Assembly (NCBI RefSeq): GCF_042651425.1
Contig: NZ_JBHSCW010000003.1
Location: forward strand, 620,001-684,000
Source: Fodinicurvata halophila
GTDB taxonomy: Bacteria; Pseudomonadota; Alphaproteobacteria; Kiloniellales; DSM-21159
Direction: 5' to 3'
DNA: 64,000 bases
Part shown: piece by piece, positions 50,307 through 59,386 of the stretch
Layout of the letters: each line of letters starts with the position of its first letter
Numbering within the stretch: position 1 is the first letter of the stretch
Position numbers and translations under genes: made by a program
Notes under the pieces: generated by a model
The model's database searches: none
What the model was told of the DNA's origin: nothing
What the model saw: only the letters and a program-made list of their open reading frames with translations

Positions 50307-51446
50307 TCAGGAGAGAACCTGACGCGCGGCATTTCTGACTTCCTCGCGAACCGAACCATAGCGAGGGCGATCCGCAAGTGTGGTGAACCAGACCTCAGGT
50401 GGATTCCGCCCACGGCTGTGTCGCCACTGCAAGCCTGACAGGATATCACGGGCTGCCGACGGAAGGCTCTCTGGAATTTCCAAACCGTTCAGTGTCGCCC
50501 AGACCCCGACCCAGGCACGAGCTACGGACCAGGGATTGTAGCCGCCTCCTCCCAGAACCAGGAGACGCCGCGTCTGGAAAGTCAGCGCGGCAACCGTGCT
50601 CCAGAGCGACTGATTGGACAAAGAAAGACGGCTCAGTGGATCATCTTCCAAGGCATCCGCGCCGCACTGAAGCACGATGACTTCCGGCCCCACACGATCG
50701 ATCAACGGCAGAACCGCCGCCTCCAAGAGGAAAGCGAATTCACTGTCATTGAATCCTTCGGGCACCGGAATGTTCCGTGCGTGGCCGCCCGCCCTGTCCT
50801 GAAGGCCGCCAGGGCCAGGCCTGGTCCCCGCTTTTCTGTCCATGGGCCAGCGATTGGCTTCATGTATGGAAAGAGTAAAGACACGCGGATCGGCATGAAA
50901 GGCATCCTGGACACCATCTCCGTGATGCGCATCGATATCCAGGTAGAAAACGGAGCCGATCCCCCTGTCCAGCAGAGAGAGGATGGCCAGAACCGGATCG
51001 TTGAAATAGCAAAAGCCACTGGCGCGGGCCGGTCGTCCATGATGCGTTCCACCCGCCGGGCTGTAAACGGGAATACCTTCGAGAAGCCAGTCGGCCGCCG
51101 CGATCGAAGCACCGCAGGCAGTCGCCGGCCGCCTGAAGATTTCTGGGAAGACAGGATTGCCGTTCACCCCCAGGGCAAAGCGCTTCTTGACCTCCTCGCT
51201 GCAATGCTGTGTCTCTTCGGCCCGTTGAACAGCGGCAATGTAATCGGGGCTGTGGAAACGAGCCAGTTGATCCGGAGTGGCTCGCGGACTGTCGATGTAG
51301 ACCTCCTCCGGAAGCCAGCCCAGAGCCCGGCAAAGATCCATGCAGGTCGACACGCGCGGAATTGCCAGGGGATGCAAGCGCCCGTAACTGGAATGCCGGT
51401 AGATCTCACTGCCGATGAAGCGTGGTGATGCCTGTTGTCCCTCCAT
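50307..51446 (-). CDS. Histone deacetylase-family amidohydrolase
   Basis: A 379-residue arginase/deacetylase-fold zinc enzyme of the AcuC/HDAC-like group. It has PAGGTHHGRPARASGFCYFND, the zinc and catalytic block YLDIDAHHGDGVQDAF, and LQCGADALEDDPLSRLSLS with the second Asp. It ends in LVLGGGGYN with the catalytic tyrosine. Bacterial members act on acetyl-lysine, acetylpolyamines or small acetamides; which applies here is unknown. Diverges from the TPP-riboswitch-controlled transporter. Confidence 0.9.
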   Translation of the reverse strand: MEGQQASPRFIGSEIYRHSSYGRLHPLAIPRVSTCMDLCRALGWLPEEVYIDSPRATPDQLARFHSPDYIAAVQRAEETQHCSEEVKKRFALGVNGNPVFPEIFRRPATACGASIAAADWLLEGIPVYSPAGGTHHGRPARASGFCYFNDPVLAILSLLDRGIGSVFYLDIDAHHGDGVQDAFHADPRVFTLSIHEANRWPMDRKAGTRPGPGGLQDRAGGHARNIPVPEGFNDSEFAFLLEAAVLPLIDRVGPEVIVLQCGADALEDDPLSRLSLSNQSLWSTVAALTFQTRRLLVLGGGGYNPWSVARAWVGVWATLNGLEIPESLPSAARDILSGLQWRHSRGRNPPEVWFTTLADRPRYGSVREEVRNAARQVLS

Positions 51447-51532
51447 GTGCGCCTATTTAACTCGGTTGACGTGCAAAGCAAACGAACCGCTTGGCAAAGT
51501 TGGGCCGAAGCGGGCATAGTTTGCACCGAAAT

Positions 51533-51616
51533 TCACCGGGGGAGCCAGTCCTGGCTGAGAGGCGCCTGCGGGCGCGACCCCAGAACCTGAACCGGTTCAT
51601 GCCGGCGTAGGAAGTG
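51533..51616 (+). promoter_or_regulatory. TPP riboswitch (THI element)
   Basis: The leader has the conserved THI-element blocks in order: CACCGGGGGAGCC (about 51534), GGCTGAGAGG (51553-51562), a variable hairpin GCGCCTGCGGGCGC, GACCC, GAACCTGAACCGGTTCATGCCGGCGTAGG and AAGTG. The 3' end contains the AGGAAG ribosome-binding sequence, so ligand binding should hide translation initiation of the following ABC ATPase. Thiamine pyrophosphate is the known ligand of this class. Confidence 0.93.
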
Positions 51617-51625
51617 TGTCCACAC

Positions 51626-52393
51626 ATGTCTTCACCCGCCATATCCCTCGACAGGATCAGCCTTTCGTTCAAGAGGGCCTTTCTGTTCCATGAGTTCAGT
51701 CTCGAGATCCCCGGCGGCCAGACAACCTGTCTGTTGGGGCCGTCCGGGGTGGGCAAGAGCAGTCTGCTGCGACTCATCGCTGGACTCGAGGCTCGGGACA
51801 GTGGAACCGTGACCTGTGAAGGCGCACTGCCCTTGCGGGGCAATTTCTCCTATATGGCCCAGCAGGATCTTCTGTTGCCCTGGCTGAGACTGCGGGAAAA
51901 TGTCTCTCTGAGTGACCGGCTCCAGGGGCGGGCACCCGATCCGGGACGAGCCGAAGGGCTCATCCGACGGGTCGGCCTGGCCGGCCACGAGGACAAGCGG
52001 CCCGCCGCTCTCTCAGGTGGAATGCGCCAGCGCGCGGCCCTGGCCCGCACGCTTTATCAGGAGCGCGACATAATCCTGATGGACGAGCCATTCTCCGCCG
52101 TCGATTCCATTACCCGACTGGAATTGCAGGACTTGGCCGCCGAGGTTTTTCACGACCGCACTGTCTTGCTGGTAACCCACGACCCTCTCGAGGCCTTGCG
52201 TCTCGGACATCAGCTTCTGGTCCTGGCCGGCCAGCCTGTGGAAATCACTCAGCGCATCGCCCCAACGGGAAATCCGCCGAGGGACACGGGAGCCGAGGAA
52301 ATGCCGGAACTGCACAAGCTGCTGATCGACAGCCTGCGTAGAGCTCACGCTCAGGCGATGGATAGACAACGAGAAGGCCAGAGCGTGGAATGA
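51626..52393 (+). CDS. thiZ: ABC transporter ATP-binding protein, probable thiamine-precursor uptake (ThiZ-like)
   Basis: A 255-residue NitT/TauT-type ABC ATPase: Walker A LLGPSGVGKSSLLRLIAGL, Q-loop YMAQQDLLLPW, signature LSGGMRQRAALART, Walker B DIILMDEPFSAVDS, and switch His in LLVTHDP. The TPP riboswitch directly upstream, plus the following permease, suggest uptake of HMP or a related pyrimidine as in ThiXYZ. ATG 51626 lies 11 nt after AGGAAG; a GTG four codons earlier sits on the ribosome-binding site. Confidence 0.87.
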   Translation: MSSPAISLDRISLSFKRAFLFHEFSLEIPGGQTTCLLGPSGVGKSSLLRLIAGLEARDSGTVTCEGALPLRGNFSYMAQQDLLLPWLRLRENVSLSDRLQGRAPDPGRAEGLIRRVGLAGHEDKRPAALSGGMRQRAALARTLYQERDIILMDEPFSAVDSITRLELQDLAAEVFHDRTVLLVTHDPLEALRLGHQLLVLAGQPVEITQRIAPTGNPPRDTGAEEMPELHKLLIDSLRRAHAQAMDRQREGQSVE

Positions 52394-53157
52394 TCCCCAT
52401 TCATCTCAGACAGAAACTCAGGCCTCTGGTCATACTGCTGGGACTGATCGTCATCTGGCAGGCTGCTGTCTGGCTGACAGGAGCACCCGCATATATCCTG
52501 CCGTCTCCGCAACAGGTTGGCTTGGTGCTGGTCGAGCGATGGCAGAGTCTGGCCTGGAATGCGGGGATAACGCTCAGCGAAATCCTGCTGGGCTTCCTGC
52601 TAGGCACCATCATCGGTCTCTGTTCGGCCCTGCTGATTGCGGCATTCAGACCACTGCGGCTATGGCTTCTGCCGCTGCTCGTGGTCAGCCAGGCCATTCC
52701 GGTATTCGCATTGGCCCCGATTCTCGTGCTCTGGCTGGGCTACGGCATGGCCAGCAAGATTGCGATGGCCAGCCTGATCATCTTCTTTCCCGTGACGACG
52801 GCCTTCTACGATGGTCTGCGCCGCACCGAACCGGGATGGCTGGATCTTGCCCGAACTTGCGGCGCATCCAACTGGGCAACCTTTCGACACATCCGTATTC
52901 CTGCGGCGCTCCCCGCCCTCGCCTCGGGACTTCGTGTGGCGGCGGCTGTGGCCCCGATCGGGGCCATCATCGGCGAATGGGTCGGGGCCAGTGCCGGCCT
53001 GGGACACCAGATGCTGAATGCCAATGCCCGCATGCAGGTTGATGTCATGTTCGCGGCACTGGCGGTCCTGGCCGCACTGGCACTTGGCCTCTATTTCCTG
53101 ATCGATCGCGTTTGCCGGTGGGCCTTGCCCTGGTCGGCCGAAGCCATCCAGCCATGA
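52390..53157 (+). CDS. thiX: ABC transporter permease, probable thiamine-precursor uptake (ThiX-like)
   Basis: A 255-residue NitT/TauT-type permease with about six transmembrane helices and the cytoplasmic EAA-like loop (YDGLRRTEPGWLDLARTCGASNWATFRHIRIPAALPALASGLRVAA). ATG overlaps the ATPase stop (ATGA). No substrate-binding protein (ThiY) is encoded next; the Mrp operon follows after 164 bp. Assignment to thiamine precursors rests on the upstream riboswitch. Confidence 0.86.
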   Translation: MIPIHLRQKLRPLVILLGLIVIWQAAVWLTGAPAYILPSPQQVGLVLVERWQSLAWNAGITLSEILLGFLLGTIIGLCSALLIAAFRPLRLWLLPLLVVSQAIPVFALAPILVLWLGYGMASKIAMASLIIFFPVTTAFYDGLRRTEPGWLDLARTCGASNWATFRHIRIPAALPALASGLRVAAAVAPIGAIIGEWVGASAGLGHQMLNANARMQVDVMFAALAVLAALALGLYFLIDRVCRWALPWSAEAIQP

Positions 53158-53321
53158 ACTTTACGTGTGGTGCGACCGCTTCCTGGCCGACAGCTTCAGC
53201 AGAAAAACGCGCATTGCTGTACGGGTTTTCTTGATTCCGCCGTTCGTGTCACTAATCTGGCGCGGCAATTGCCGACGGCTCCGCCGTCACCACAAGATGC
53301 TGGATGCTTTGCAGGGGAAGC

Positions 53322-56153
53322 ATGAGTCTCGCCTTAATTGTTCTACTGCCGTTCATCGGCGCCTTGTTTCCGGCTTTCCTGATTCGTGGAGGGCGGAATG
53401 CCTGTGCCTACGGAACGGGCTCCTTTACGCTTGTGGCCCTTATCCTGTTGCTGGTGCAAGCTCCGGCTGTCTTCGGGGGAGAGGTCCTGCAGGCACGATT
53501 CGAGTGGCTCCCCCAGCTTGGCCTCAACGTCAATTTCTTTCTCGATGGACTGGGCTTCCTCTTTGCCCTGCTGATTCTCGGAATCGGGCTGCTGATTATC
53601 CTCTATGCACGGTTCTATCTCAGTCCCCAGGATCCAATGGGGCGCTTCTACGTTTACCTGATGCTCTTTCAGGGCGCGATGGTGGGCATCGTCCTGTCGG
53701 ACAACATCCTGCTGCTCCTGATTTTCTGGGAATTGACCAGTCTCAGTTCGTTCCTGCTGATCGGCTACTGGCGACAGATGCCGGAAGCCCGTCAGGGCGC
53801 GCGCATGGCCCTCGCGGTTACGGGCGGCGGCGGCCTGGCCCTGATCGGTGGCATGATCCTTCTGGGACAGATTGCCGGCTCGTACAACCTTTCGGACATC
53901 CTGCAAGCGGGTGACCAGATCCGCAGCTCGGATCTCTACCTGCCAGCCCTGCTGCTGATCCTCACCGGGGCCTTTGCGAAGTCTGCGCAGTTTCCGTTGC
54001 ACTTCTGGCTGCCCCACGCCATGTCGGCCCCGACCCCGGTCAGCGCTTACCTGCACTCCGCCACCATGGTGAAGGCGGGGGTCTTCCTTTTAGCCCGCGT
54101 GTGGCCCGCCCTTTCCGGTACGCCGGAGTGGTTCTATATCGTGGCCAGCTTCGGCCTGGCCACGATGATCATTGCCGCCTGGATTGCGGTCTTCAAGGAT
54201 GATCTGAAAGCCCTGCTGGCCTTTTCGACCGTCAGTCACCTGGGCCTGATCACGATGCTGTTCGGCTTCGGTACGCCGTTGGCGGCCATGGCCGGCGTCT
54301 TTCACATCATCAACCATGCCACATTCAAGGCGGCTCTCTTCATGAGCGCCGGTATCGTCGATCATGAAGCACACACCCGGGATATACGCCGTCTCGGTGG
54401 ATTGCTGACCCTGATGCCGATCACCGCAACCCTGGCCATGGTGGCTGCCGCCTCCATGGCAGGTATCCCCTTGTTGAACGGCTTCATCTCCAAGGAAATG
54501 ATGCTGGAGGAAGCCGTTCACACCAGCTACCTGGGACAGGGCTGGATCGTCCCGGTCTTCGCCACACTGGGAGCGGTTCTCTCTGTCGCCTATGCAGCGC
54601 GTTTCGTGTTCCATGTCTTCCTGGGACCCGTACGAGACGACTATCCGCACAAGCCCCACGACCCCCCTATCGGAATGTGGCTTCCAGTCTTTGTCCTGGT
54701 TTCCCTGGTGGTTCTGATCGGGCTGATGCCCGCCCTCATCGCCGGCCCGCTTGTACATGTCACCACGGATGCGGTCACAGGCGGCAACACACCGGATTAC
54801 CATCTCGCGATCTGGCACGGCTTCACGCCGGCGCTTTTCATGAGCATGATCGCACTGGGCGGAGGCCTGATCCTGCTCGCACTCTACTACCCGGTGAAAT
54901 CTGTGCGAGAGGCATTCCCGCGTCCCGAGGCCAAGGTTATCTACGAAACGACCATCGACACCCTTGCCCGGCTTGCGCGAAAGCTAACCAATGTGGCCCA
55001 CAACGGCTCGCTGCAGCGTTATCTCTCCATCATGCTCGCAGCGATCATCGCCGCCGGTTTCCTGGCTTTCTTCAATGCTGCCCCCCCTGCGCCCGGCGAA
55101 CGTGAACTTGTGCCGTTCAACTGGCCTGGACTGGTGGCTTGGGTTCTTCTTGCCGCCGTCCTCGGCGCAATGATGGTTTTTCATCACCAGAGGCTCTTTG
55201 CCCTGATCCTCATCGGTGTGGTGGGACTGGTGGTGGCCCTCACCTTCTTCTATTTCTCGGCTCCCGACCTTGCCCTGACCCAGATCTCCGTCGAGGTGGT
55301 CACCGTTGTACTGATGCTGCTTGCCCTGAATTTCCTGCCCAAGGAAACTCCAAGGGAAAGCTCCGGATTTCGCAAAGTCCGCGACCTGACACTCGCCGGC
55401 TTTGCCGGCATCGGCGTTACCGGCCTGGTCTATGCCGTCTTGACCCGCGGCTTCGAGACGATCTCTGACTACCACCTGGCGCAATCCAAGCCTGGCGGGG
55501 GTGGCACCAATGTCGTGAACGTCATCCTGGTCGACTTCCGCGGCTTTGACACCTTCGGCGAGATCATCGTTCTGGGAATTGCGGCCCTGGGAATTTATGC
55601 CCTGCTAGACAGCGCGCTGCGGGGACCGGCTCAGACCCGGCTCGCGAACTGGGTTCCCGAAGGCATACGGGCCATGGATGCGCATCCCTTCATACTGGTG
55701 ATCGCGACACGCGTGCTGCTGCCTCTGGCCCTCATGGTTGGCGTCTATATCTTCCTGCGAGGCCACAACGAACCCGGCGGCGGCTTCATTGCCGGCCTGG
55801 TGGTGTCCATTGCCCTGCTGATGCAGTACATGGCCAGTGGTTTCTCGTGGGCCCATCATCGGTTGAGAATTGACTACCACGGGCTCATCGGCGCAGGCGT
55901 CCTGGCCGCCGGACTTACCGGTGTCGGAGCCTGGTTTGCCGGTCGCCCCTTCCTGACCAGCGATTACACCTATGTCCATCTGCCCGTGATCGGTGAATTC
56001 GAACTGGCCACTGCTCTCTTATTCGATATTGGTGTCTTCCTGACGGTGGTGGGAGCGGTCATGCTCGCCCTGGCCAATCTCTCGCGCATAGGAGAGCGAG
56101 TCGATGCGGCCTATGAAGCCCAGGAAAAGGCAGCGAAAAGCGGGGAGGCCTGA
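53322..56153 (+). CDS. mrpA: Mrp antiporter subunit A fused to subunit B
   Basis: Largest subunit of the multi-subunit Na+(K+)/H+ antiporter, 943 residues and polytopic. Residues 1 to about 690 are NuoL-like with the key Glu/Lys region (IFWELTSLSSFLLIGYW, HSATMVKAGVFLLARVWPAL, FSTVSHLGLITMLFGFGTP). The C-terminal part (from HPFILVIATRVLLPLALMVGVYIFLRGHNEPGGGFIAGLV) is the whole MrpB domain, so A and B are one chain as in group 2 Mrp (PhaAB). ATG 53322 follows GGGGAAG. First gene of mrpA-C-D-E-F-G. Confidence 0.93.
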   Translation: MSLALIVLLPFIGALFPAFLIRGGRNACAYGTGSFTLVALILLLVQAPAVFGGEVLQARFEWLPQLGLNVNFFLDGLGFLFALLILGIGLLIILYARFYLSPQDPMGRFYVYLMLFQGAMVGIVLSDNILLLLIFWELTSLSSFLLIGYWRQMPEARQGARMALAVTGGGGLALIGGMILLGQIAGSYNLSDILQAGDQIRSSDLYLPALLLILTGAFAKSAQFPLHFWLPHAMSAPTPVSAYLHSATMVKAGVFLLARVWPALSGTPEWFYIVASFGLATMIIAAWIAVFKDDLKALLAFSTVSHLGLITMLFGFGTPLAAMAGVFHIINHATFKAALFMSAGIVDHEAHTRDIRRLGGLLTLMPITATLAMVAAASMAGIPLLNGFISKEMMLEEAVHTSYLGQGWIVPVFATLGAVLSVAYAARFVFHVFLGPVRDDYPHKPHDPPIGMWLPVFVLVSLVVLIGLMPALIAGPLVHVTTDAVTGGNTPDYHLAIWHGFTPALFMSMIALGGGLILLALYYPVKSVREAFPRPEAKVIYETTIDTLARLARKLTNVAHNGSLQRYLSIMLAAIIAAGFLAFFNAAPPAPGERELVPFNWPGLVAWVLLAAVLGAMMVFHHQRLFALILIGVVGLVVALTFFYFSAPDLALTQISVEVVTVVLMLLALNFLPKETPRESSGFRKVRDLTLAGFAGIGVTGLVYAVLTRGFETISDYHLAQSKPGGGGTNVVNVILVDFRGFDTFGEIIVLGIAALGIYALLDSALRGPAQTRLANWVPEGIRAMDAHPFILVIATRVLLPLALMVGVYIFLRGHNEPGGGFIAGLVVSIALLMQYMASGFSWAHHRLRIDYHGLIGAGVLAAGLTGVGAWFAGRPFLTSDYTYVHLPVIGEFELATALLFDIGVFLTVVGAVMLALANLSRIGERVDAAYEAQEKAAKSGEA

Positions 56154-56156
56154 TAC

Positions 56157-56501
56157 ATGGAACTGCTTGTTTCCTCCGGCATTGGATTGATCGTCGCCTG
56201 CGGCATCTATCTGCTCCTGCGCGGGCGCACGTTTCCGGTAATTCTTGGCCTGACCCTGCTGTCTCACGCAGTGAACCTGGTGCTTTTCTCCATGGGGCGC
56301 CTTAACGTCGGGTTGCCACCCATCATTTCGAAGGACGCGGTCGGCTATACAGACCCCCTTCCACAGGCCCTGGTCCTGACCGCCATCGTCATCGCCTTCG
56401 GCATGACGGCGTTGGCCGTGGTACTGGCCCTGCGCGGCTACCTGGAAACGGGTGAGGACGGTGTGAACAACGCAACGGCGGATCAGCAGGACCCCTCATG
56501 A
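56157..56501 (+). CDS. mrpC: Mrp antiporter subunit C
   Basis: A 114-residue NuoK-like membrane subunit with three transmembrane helices. LRGRTFPVILGLTLLSHAVNLVLFSMG and DPLPQALVLTAIVIAFGMTALAVVLALR match the family. Starts 3 nt after mrpA and overlaps mrpD (ATGA). Confidence 0.93.
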   Translation: MELLVSSGIGLIVACGIYLLLRGRTFPVILGLTLLSHAVNLVLFSMGRLNVGLPPIISKDAVGYTDPLPQALVLTAIVIAFGMTALAVVLALRGYLETGEDGVNNATADQQDPS

Positions 56502-58120
56502 CGCACTGGACCATCCTTCCCGTTGTACTGCCTGCCCTGACGGCGGCTCTGATCGTCCTCCTGGCCCGGCAGGACCTGGTGCTGCAACGCTTCCTGTCCC
56601 TGCTTTCAGTTCTCGCGGTGACGGCCGTATCCATTGGCCTGCTGGTCTATGCCGCCGGGCATGGTCCCTATAGTTACGAACTGGGCAACTGGCCGGCGCC
56701 GTTCGGTATCGTGCTCGTACTCGACCGGCTCTCGGCGGTCATGGTGCTGATCACCATGCTGCTCGCTTTTGCCGTGCTGCTCTATAGCCTCGACGGCTGG
56801 GACAGGCGCGGATGGCATTTCCATGCCCTTTTTCAGTTCCAGCTCATGGGGATCAACGGCGCCTTTCTTACGGGGGATCTCTTCAACCTCTTCGTTTTCT
56901 TCGAGGTTCTGCTGATCGCCTCCTACGGGCTCATGCTCCACGGCGCCGGTGCATCCCGCCTCAAGGCCGGCATGCAGTACATCGTCGTCAACCTGACGGG
57001 GTCATCGCTCTTCCTGGTGGCTGTAGGGCTGATCTACGGGATCACCGGAACGCTCAACATGGCCGATCTGGCGCTCAAGGTCGGAGAGGTTGAAAGCGGC
57101 GATCTGGCCCTCCTCCAAGTCGGCGCCGTCCTCCTGTTGATCGTGTTCGCGATCAAGGCTGCCCTGGTTCCCCTCCACTTCTGGCTGCCCGGTACTTATG
57201 CCGCCGCAGCGGCACCCGTGGCCGCTCTGTTTGCCATCATGACCAAGGTAGGCGGCTATTCCATCCTGAGGGTCTATACGTTGATCTTCGGTGGGAATGC
57301 TGGCGACAGCGCCTGGATCGCCCAGGACTGGATCATGCCCGCCGCTCTTGTGAGCCTGGTTGTCGGAATGCTGGGAATCATGGCCGGGCGTACGCTGCGC
57401 GATCTCATCTGCTTTTCCGTGGTGTGGTCCATGGGCACGCTGATGGTGGCATTCGCACTGTTCAACGAACCATCGATATCTGCCGGTCTCTATTACATGG
57501 TGCACAGCACCTTCGTGACCGGTGCGCTTTTCCTGATCGCCGAACTGGTCATCAGCAGTCGCAGCGACGGGCGGGATACGCTTGCCTTCGGCTTGCCGCT
57601 TCGCAATGAAGCGATGCTATCGGGTCTCTTCTTCCTTGCCGCAATCGGCATGGCCGGTTTGCCGCCGCTCAGTGGCTTCGTCGGCAAACTGCTGATTCTC
57701 GAGGGTGCAACAGGCACACCTTATGTCGCCTGGATCTGGGCGGTCATACTGACCACCAGCCTATTTACCATCGTGGGCTTTGCGCGTGCCGGCAGCATGC
57801 TTTTCTGGAAGAGCCAGGCGGCCGGTGCGGCCCAGGGCGCAAAGGACTCACCGCCTCCCACCACCGAAACAGGCTCGAAGCTGGCACACGCCTCTTCAAA
57901 CGGCCTGGGGATAGCCGCAACGACCTATCTTCTTGCACTGATCGCACTGCTGACAGCATTCTCTGGACCCGTCAGCCGCTATTTTGATGTCACGGCCTCA
58001 CAGCTCCTTGACGGGGGTGCCTATATCGAGGCTGTCCTGGGGGCCGAAGCCCTTACCGGAACTTCAGCTTCCGGTGAGACCACCATGATGGAAGAGGGTT
58101 CCAAGGAGGACGTGCAATGA
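56498..58120 (+). CDS. mrpD: Mrp antiporter subunit D
   Basis: A 540-residue NuoM/N-like proton- or cation-translocating subunit with about 14 helices. It has FNLFVFFEVLLIASYGLMLHG with the conserved Glu, AALVPLHFWLPGTYAAAAAPVAALFAIMTKVGGYSILR with the conserved Lys, and FSVVWSMGTLMVAFALF. Overlaps mrpC and mrpE by 4 nt each. Confidence 0.94.
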   Translation: MTHWTILPVVLPALTAALIVLLARQDLVLQRFLSLLSVLAVTAVSIGLLVYAAGHGPYSYELGNWPAPFGIVLVLDRLSAVMVLITMLLAFAVLLYSLDGWDRRGWHFHALFQFQLMGINGAFLTGDLFNLFVFFEVLLIASYGLMLHGAGASRLKAGMQYIVVNLTGSSLFLVAVGLIYGITGTLNMADLALKVGEVESGDLALLQVGAVLLLIVFAIKAALVPLHFWLPGTYAAAAAPVAALFAIMTKVGGYSILRVYTLIFGGNAGDSAWIAQDWIMPAALVSLVVGMLGIMAGRTLRDLICFSVVWSMGTLMVAFALFNEPSISAGLYYMVHSTFVTGALFLIAELVISSRSDGRDTLAFGLPLRNEAMLSGLFFLAAIGMAGLPPLSGFVGKLLILEGATGTPYVAWIWAVILTTSLFTIVGFARAGSMLFWKSQAAGAAQGAKDSPPPTTETGSKLAHASSNGLGIAATTYLLALIALLTAFSGPVSRYFDVTASQLLDGGAYIEAVLGAEALTGTSASGETTMMEEGSKEDVQ

Positions 58121-58608
58121 TCAGCAAGCTCTTCCCTCACCCCCTCATGACGGTTGTCCTGACCCTCGTCTGGATGATGCTGATGAATGCGTTCACGCCG
58201 GCCACTTTCGTGCTCGGGCTGATCCTCGGCATCATTCTTCCTATCGTGACCAGCCCCTTCTGGGAAAACAGGCCTGTCATCCGCAGACCTCTCAAGGTCG
58301 CAGAGTACATGGTGGTGGCCATTTATGACATTGTGGTCGCGAACATCCAGGTTGCCTACCTGATCCTTTTCCGTCGCAACCGGGACCTGAGACCACGGTT
58401 TTTCACTGTCCCGCTGGAGCTCCGGACACCTGAGGCCATTGCCATACTGGCTGGGACGATCACCATGACTCCCGGCACCGTAAGCAGCGACATCTCGACG
58501 GACGGCAAGAGCCTTCTGGTGCACGGCCTCGACGTTGTCAGTGAGGAAGAGACTGTGTCCGGCATCAAGTCACGTTACGAGAGACGACTGAAGGAGATTT
58601 TCGAATGA
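58117..58608 (+). CDS. mrpE: Mrp antiporter subunit E
   Basis: A 163-residue subunit E with two N-terminal helices (about 10-48), a third near residue 70 and a cytoplasmic C-terminal domain (PLELRTPEAIAILAGTITMTPGTVSSDIS, LLVHGLDV). Needed for assembly of the antiporter rather than ion translocation. Overlaps mrpF by 4 nt. Confidence 0.92.
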   Translation: MISKLFPHPLMTVVLTLVWMMLMNAFTPATFVLGLILGIILPIVTSPFWENRPVIRRPLKVAEYMVVAIYDIVVANIQVAYLILFRRNRDLRPRFFTVPLELRTPEAIAILAGTITMTPGTVSSDISTDGKSLLVHGLDVVSEEETVSGIKSRYERRLKEIFE

Positions 58609-58874
58609 TCGAGTATGCAATCCTCTTCGGTTTTGCGAGCATCTCTCTTGCGATGCTGATGAATCTCCATCGTCTGATCGCGGGACCGGATTCCGTAAAC
58701 AGGATTCTTGCGCTCGACACCATGACCATCAACACCATCGCGCTGTTCATCCTCTATGGTATTTGGCAGGGAACGACGACCAACTTCGAAGCGGCCCTGC
58801 TCTTCGCGATGGTCGGCTTCATTACCACCGTCGCCTTCTGCAAGTACCTGATGCGTGGCGACATAATCGAGTAA
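58605..58874 (+). CDS. mrpF: Mrp antiporter subunit F
   Basis: An 89-residue membrane subunit with three helices: LHRLIAGPDSVNRILALDTMTINTIALFILYG and EAALLFAMVGFITTVAFCKYLMRGDIIE match MrpF. Overlaps mrpE; mrpG starts 11 nt later. Confidence 0.92.
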   Translation: MIEYAILFGFASISLAMLMNLHRLIAGPDSVNRILALDTMTINTIALFILYGIWQGTTTNFEAALLFAMVGFITTVAFCKYLMRGDIIE

Positions 58875-58885
58875 CAGGTTGCGAA

Positions 58886-59287
58886 ATGATTGACCTCCTG
58901 CTTGAGATCCTGATTTCTGCGATGATCGTTGTCGGAGGCATCTTTGCGCTGGTCGGCTCTTTCGGCCTCAGCAAGCTGCCGGACCTCATGACCCGCCTTC
59001 ATGCTCCGACAAAGGCCACGACACTGGGTATAGGTGGCATGCTGATCGCCTCGATACTCTATTTTTCCGCAGTAAAACAGACTCTTAGCGTTCACGAACT
59101 GCTTATCACGATTTTTCTCTTTCTGGTCGCCCCGGTTACAGCCTATCTTATCGCCAAAGCTCATCTGCACAGAAGTAGAGCCAGACAAAAACAGGCTCTG
59201 TCCCAGCTTCCCAAACCTGCAGACAGCCAGGCCGGCTGGGCAACTTTCGACAAGGCCGACGAGAAGAGCCAGACGCAAATCCGCTGA
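58886..59287 (+). CDS. mrpG: Mrp antiporter subunit G
   Basis: A 133-residue subunit G with three helices: MIVVGGIFALVGSFGLSKLPDLMTRLHAPTKATTLGIGGMLIAS is the family signature, followed by PVTAYLIAKAHLHRS and a charged C-terminal tail. ATG 58886 gives the normal N-terminus. Last gene of the operon. Confidence 0.91.
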   Translation: MIDLLLEILISAMIVVGGIFALVGSFGLSKLPDLMTRLHAPTKATTLGIGGMLIASILYFSAVKQTLSVHELLITIFLFLVAPVTAYLIAKAHLHRSRARQKQALSQLPKPADSQAGWATFDKADEKSQTQIR

Positions 59288-59302
59288 CCTCCTTCCGGTT
59301 GC

Positions 59303-59331
59303 TTGACGAATCACTGGAACAATACTAGAAC
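59303..59331 (+). promoter_or_regulatory. lexA promoter
   Basis: TTGACG (59303-59308), a 17-bp spacer and TAGAAC (59326-59331) form a sigma-70-type promoter about 55 bp before the lexA ATG. The LexA operator overlaps the spacer and the -10, as expected for autorepression. Confidence 0.7.
59317..59331 (+). promoter_or_regulatory. LexA operator (SOS box)
   Basis: GAAC-AATACTA-GAAC, which on the other strand is GTTC-N7-GTTC, the direct-repeat SOS box known for alphaproteobacteria. A second, imperfect copy is not evident in the leader. Confidence 0.9.
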
Positions 59332-59386
59332 GTTTTAGAAGTTTACGTTTCGTTCCTTTCTACTATCTTTTGCACCGGAGGCCGCG

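Noticed and set aside
53165..53914. Plus-strand open frame overlapping the mrpA start
   Set aside because: It is out of frame with mrpA, covers its conserved N-terminus, and has no recognisable content; the 164-bp gap before mrpA is better seen as non-coding.
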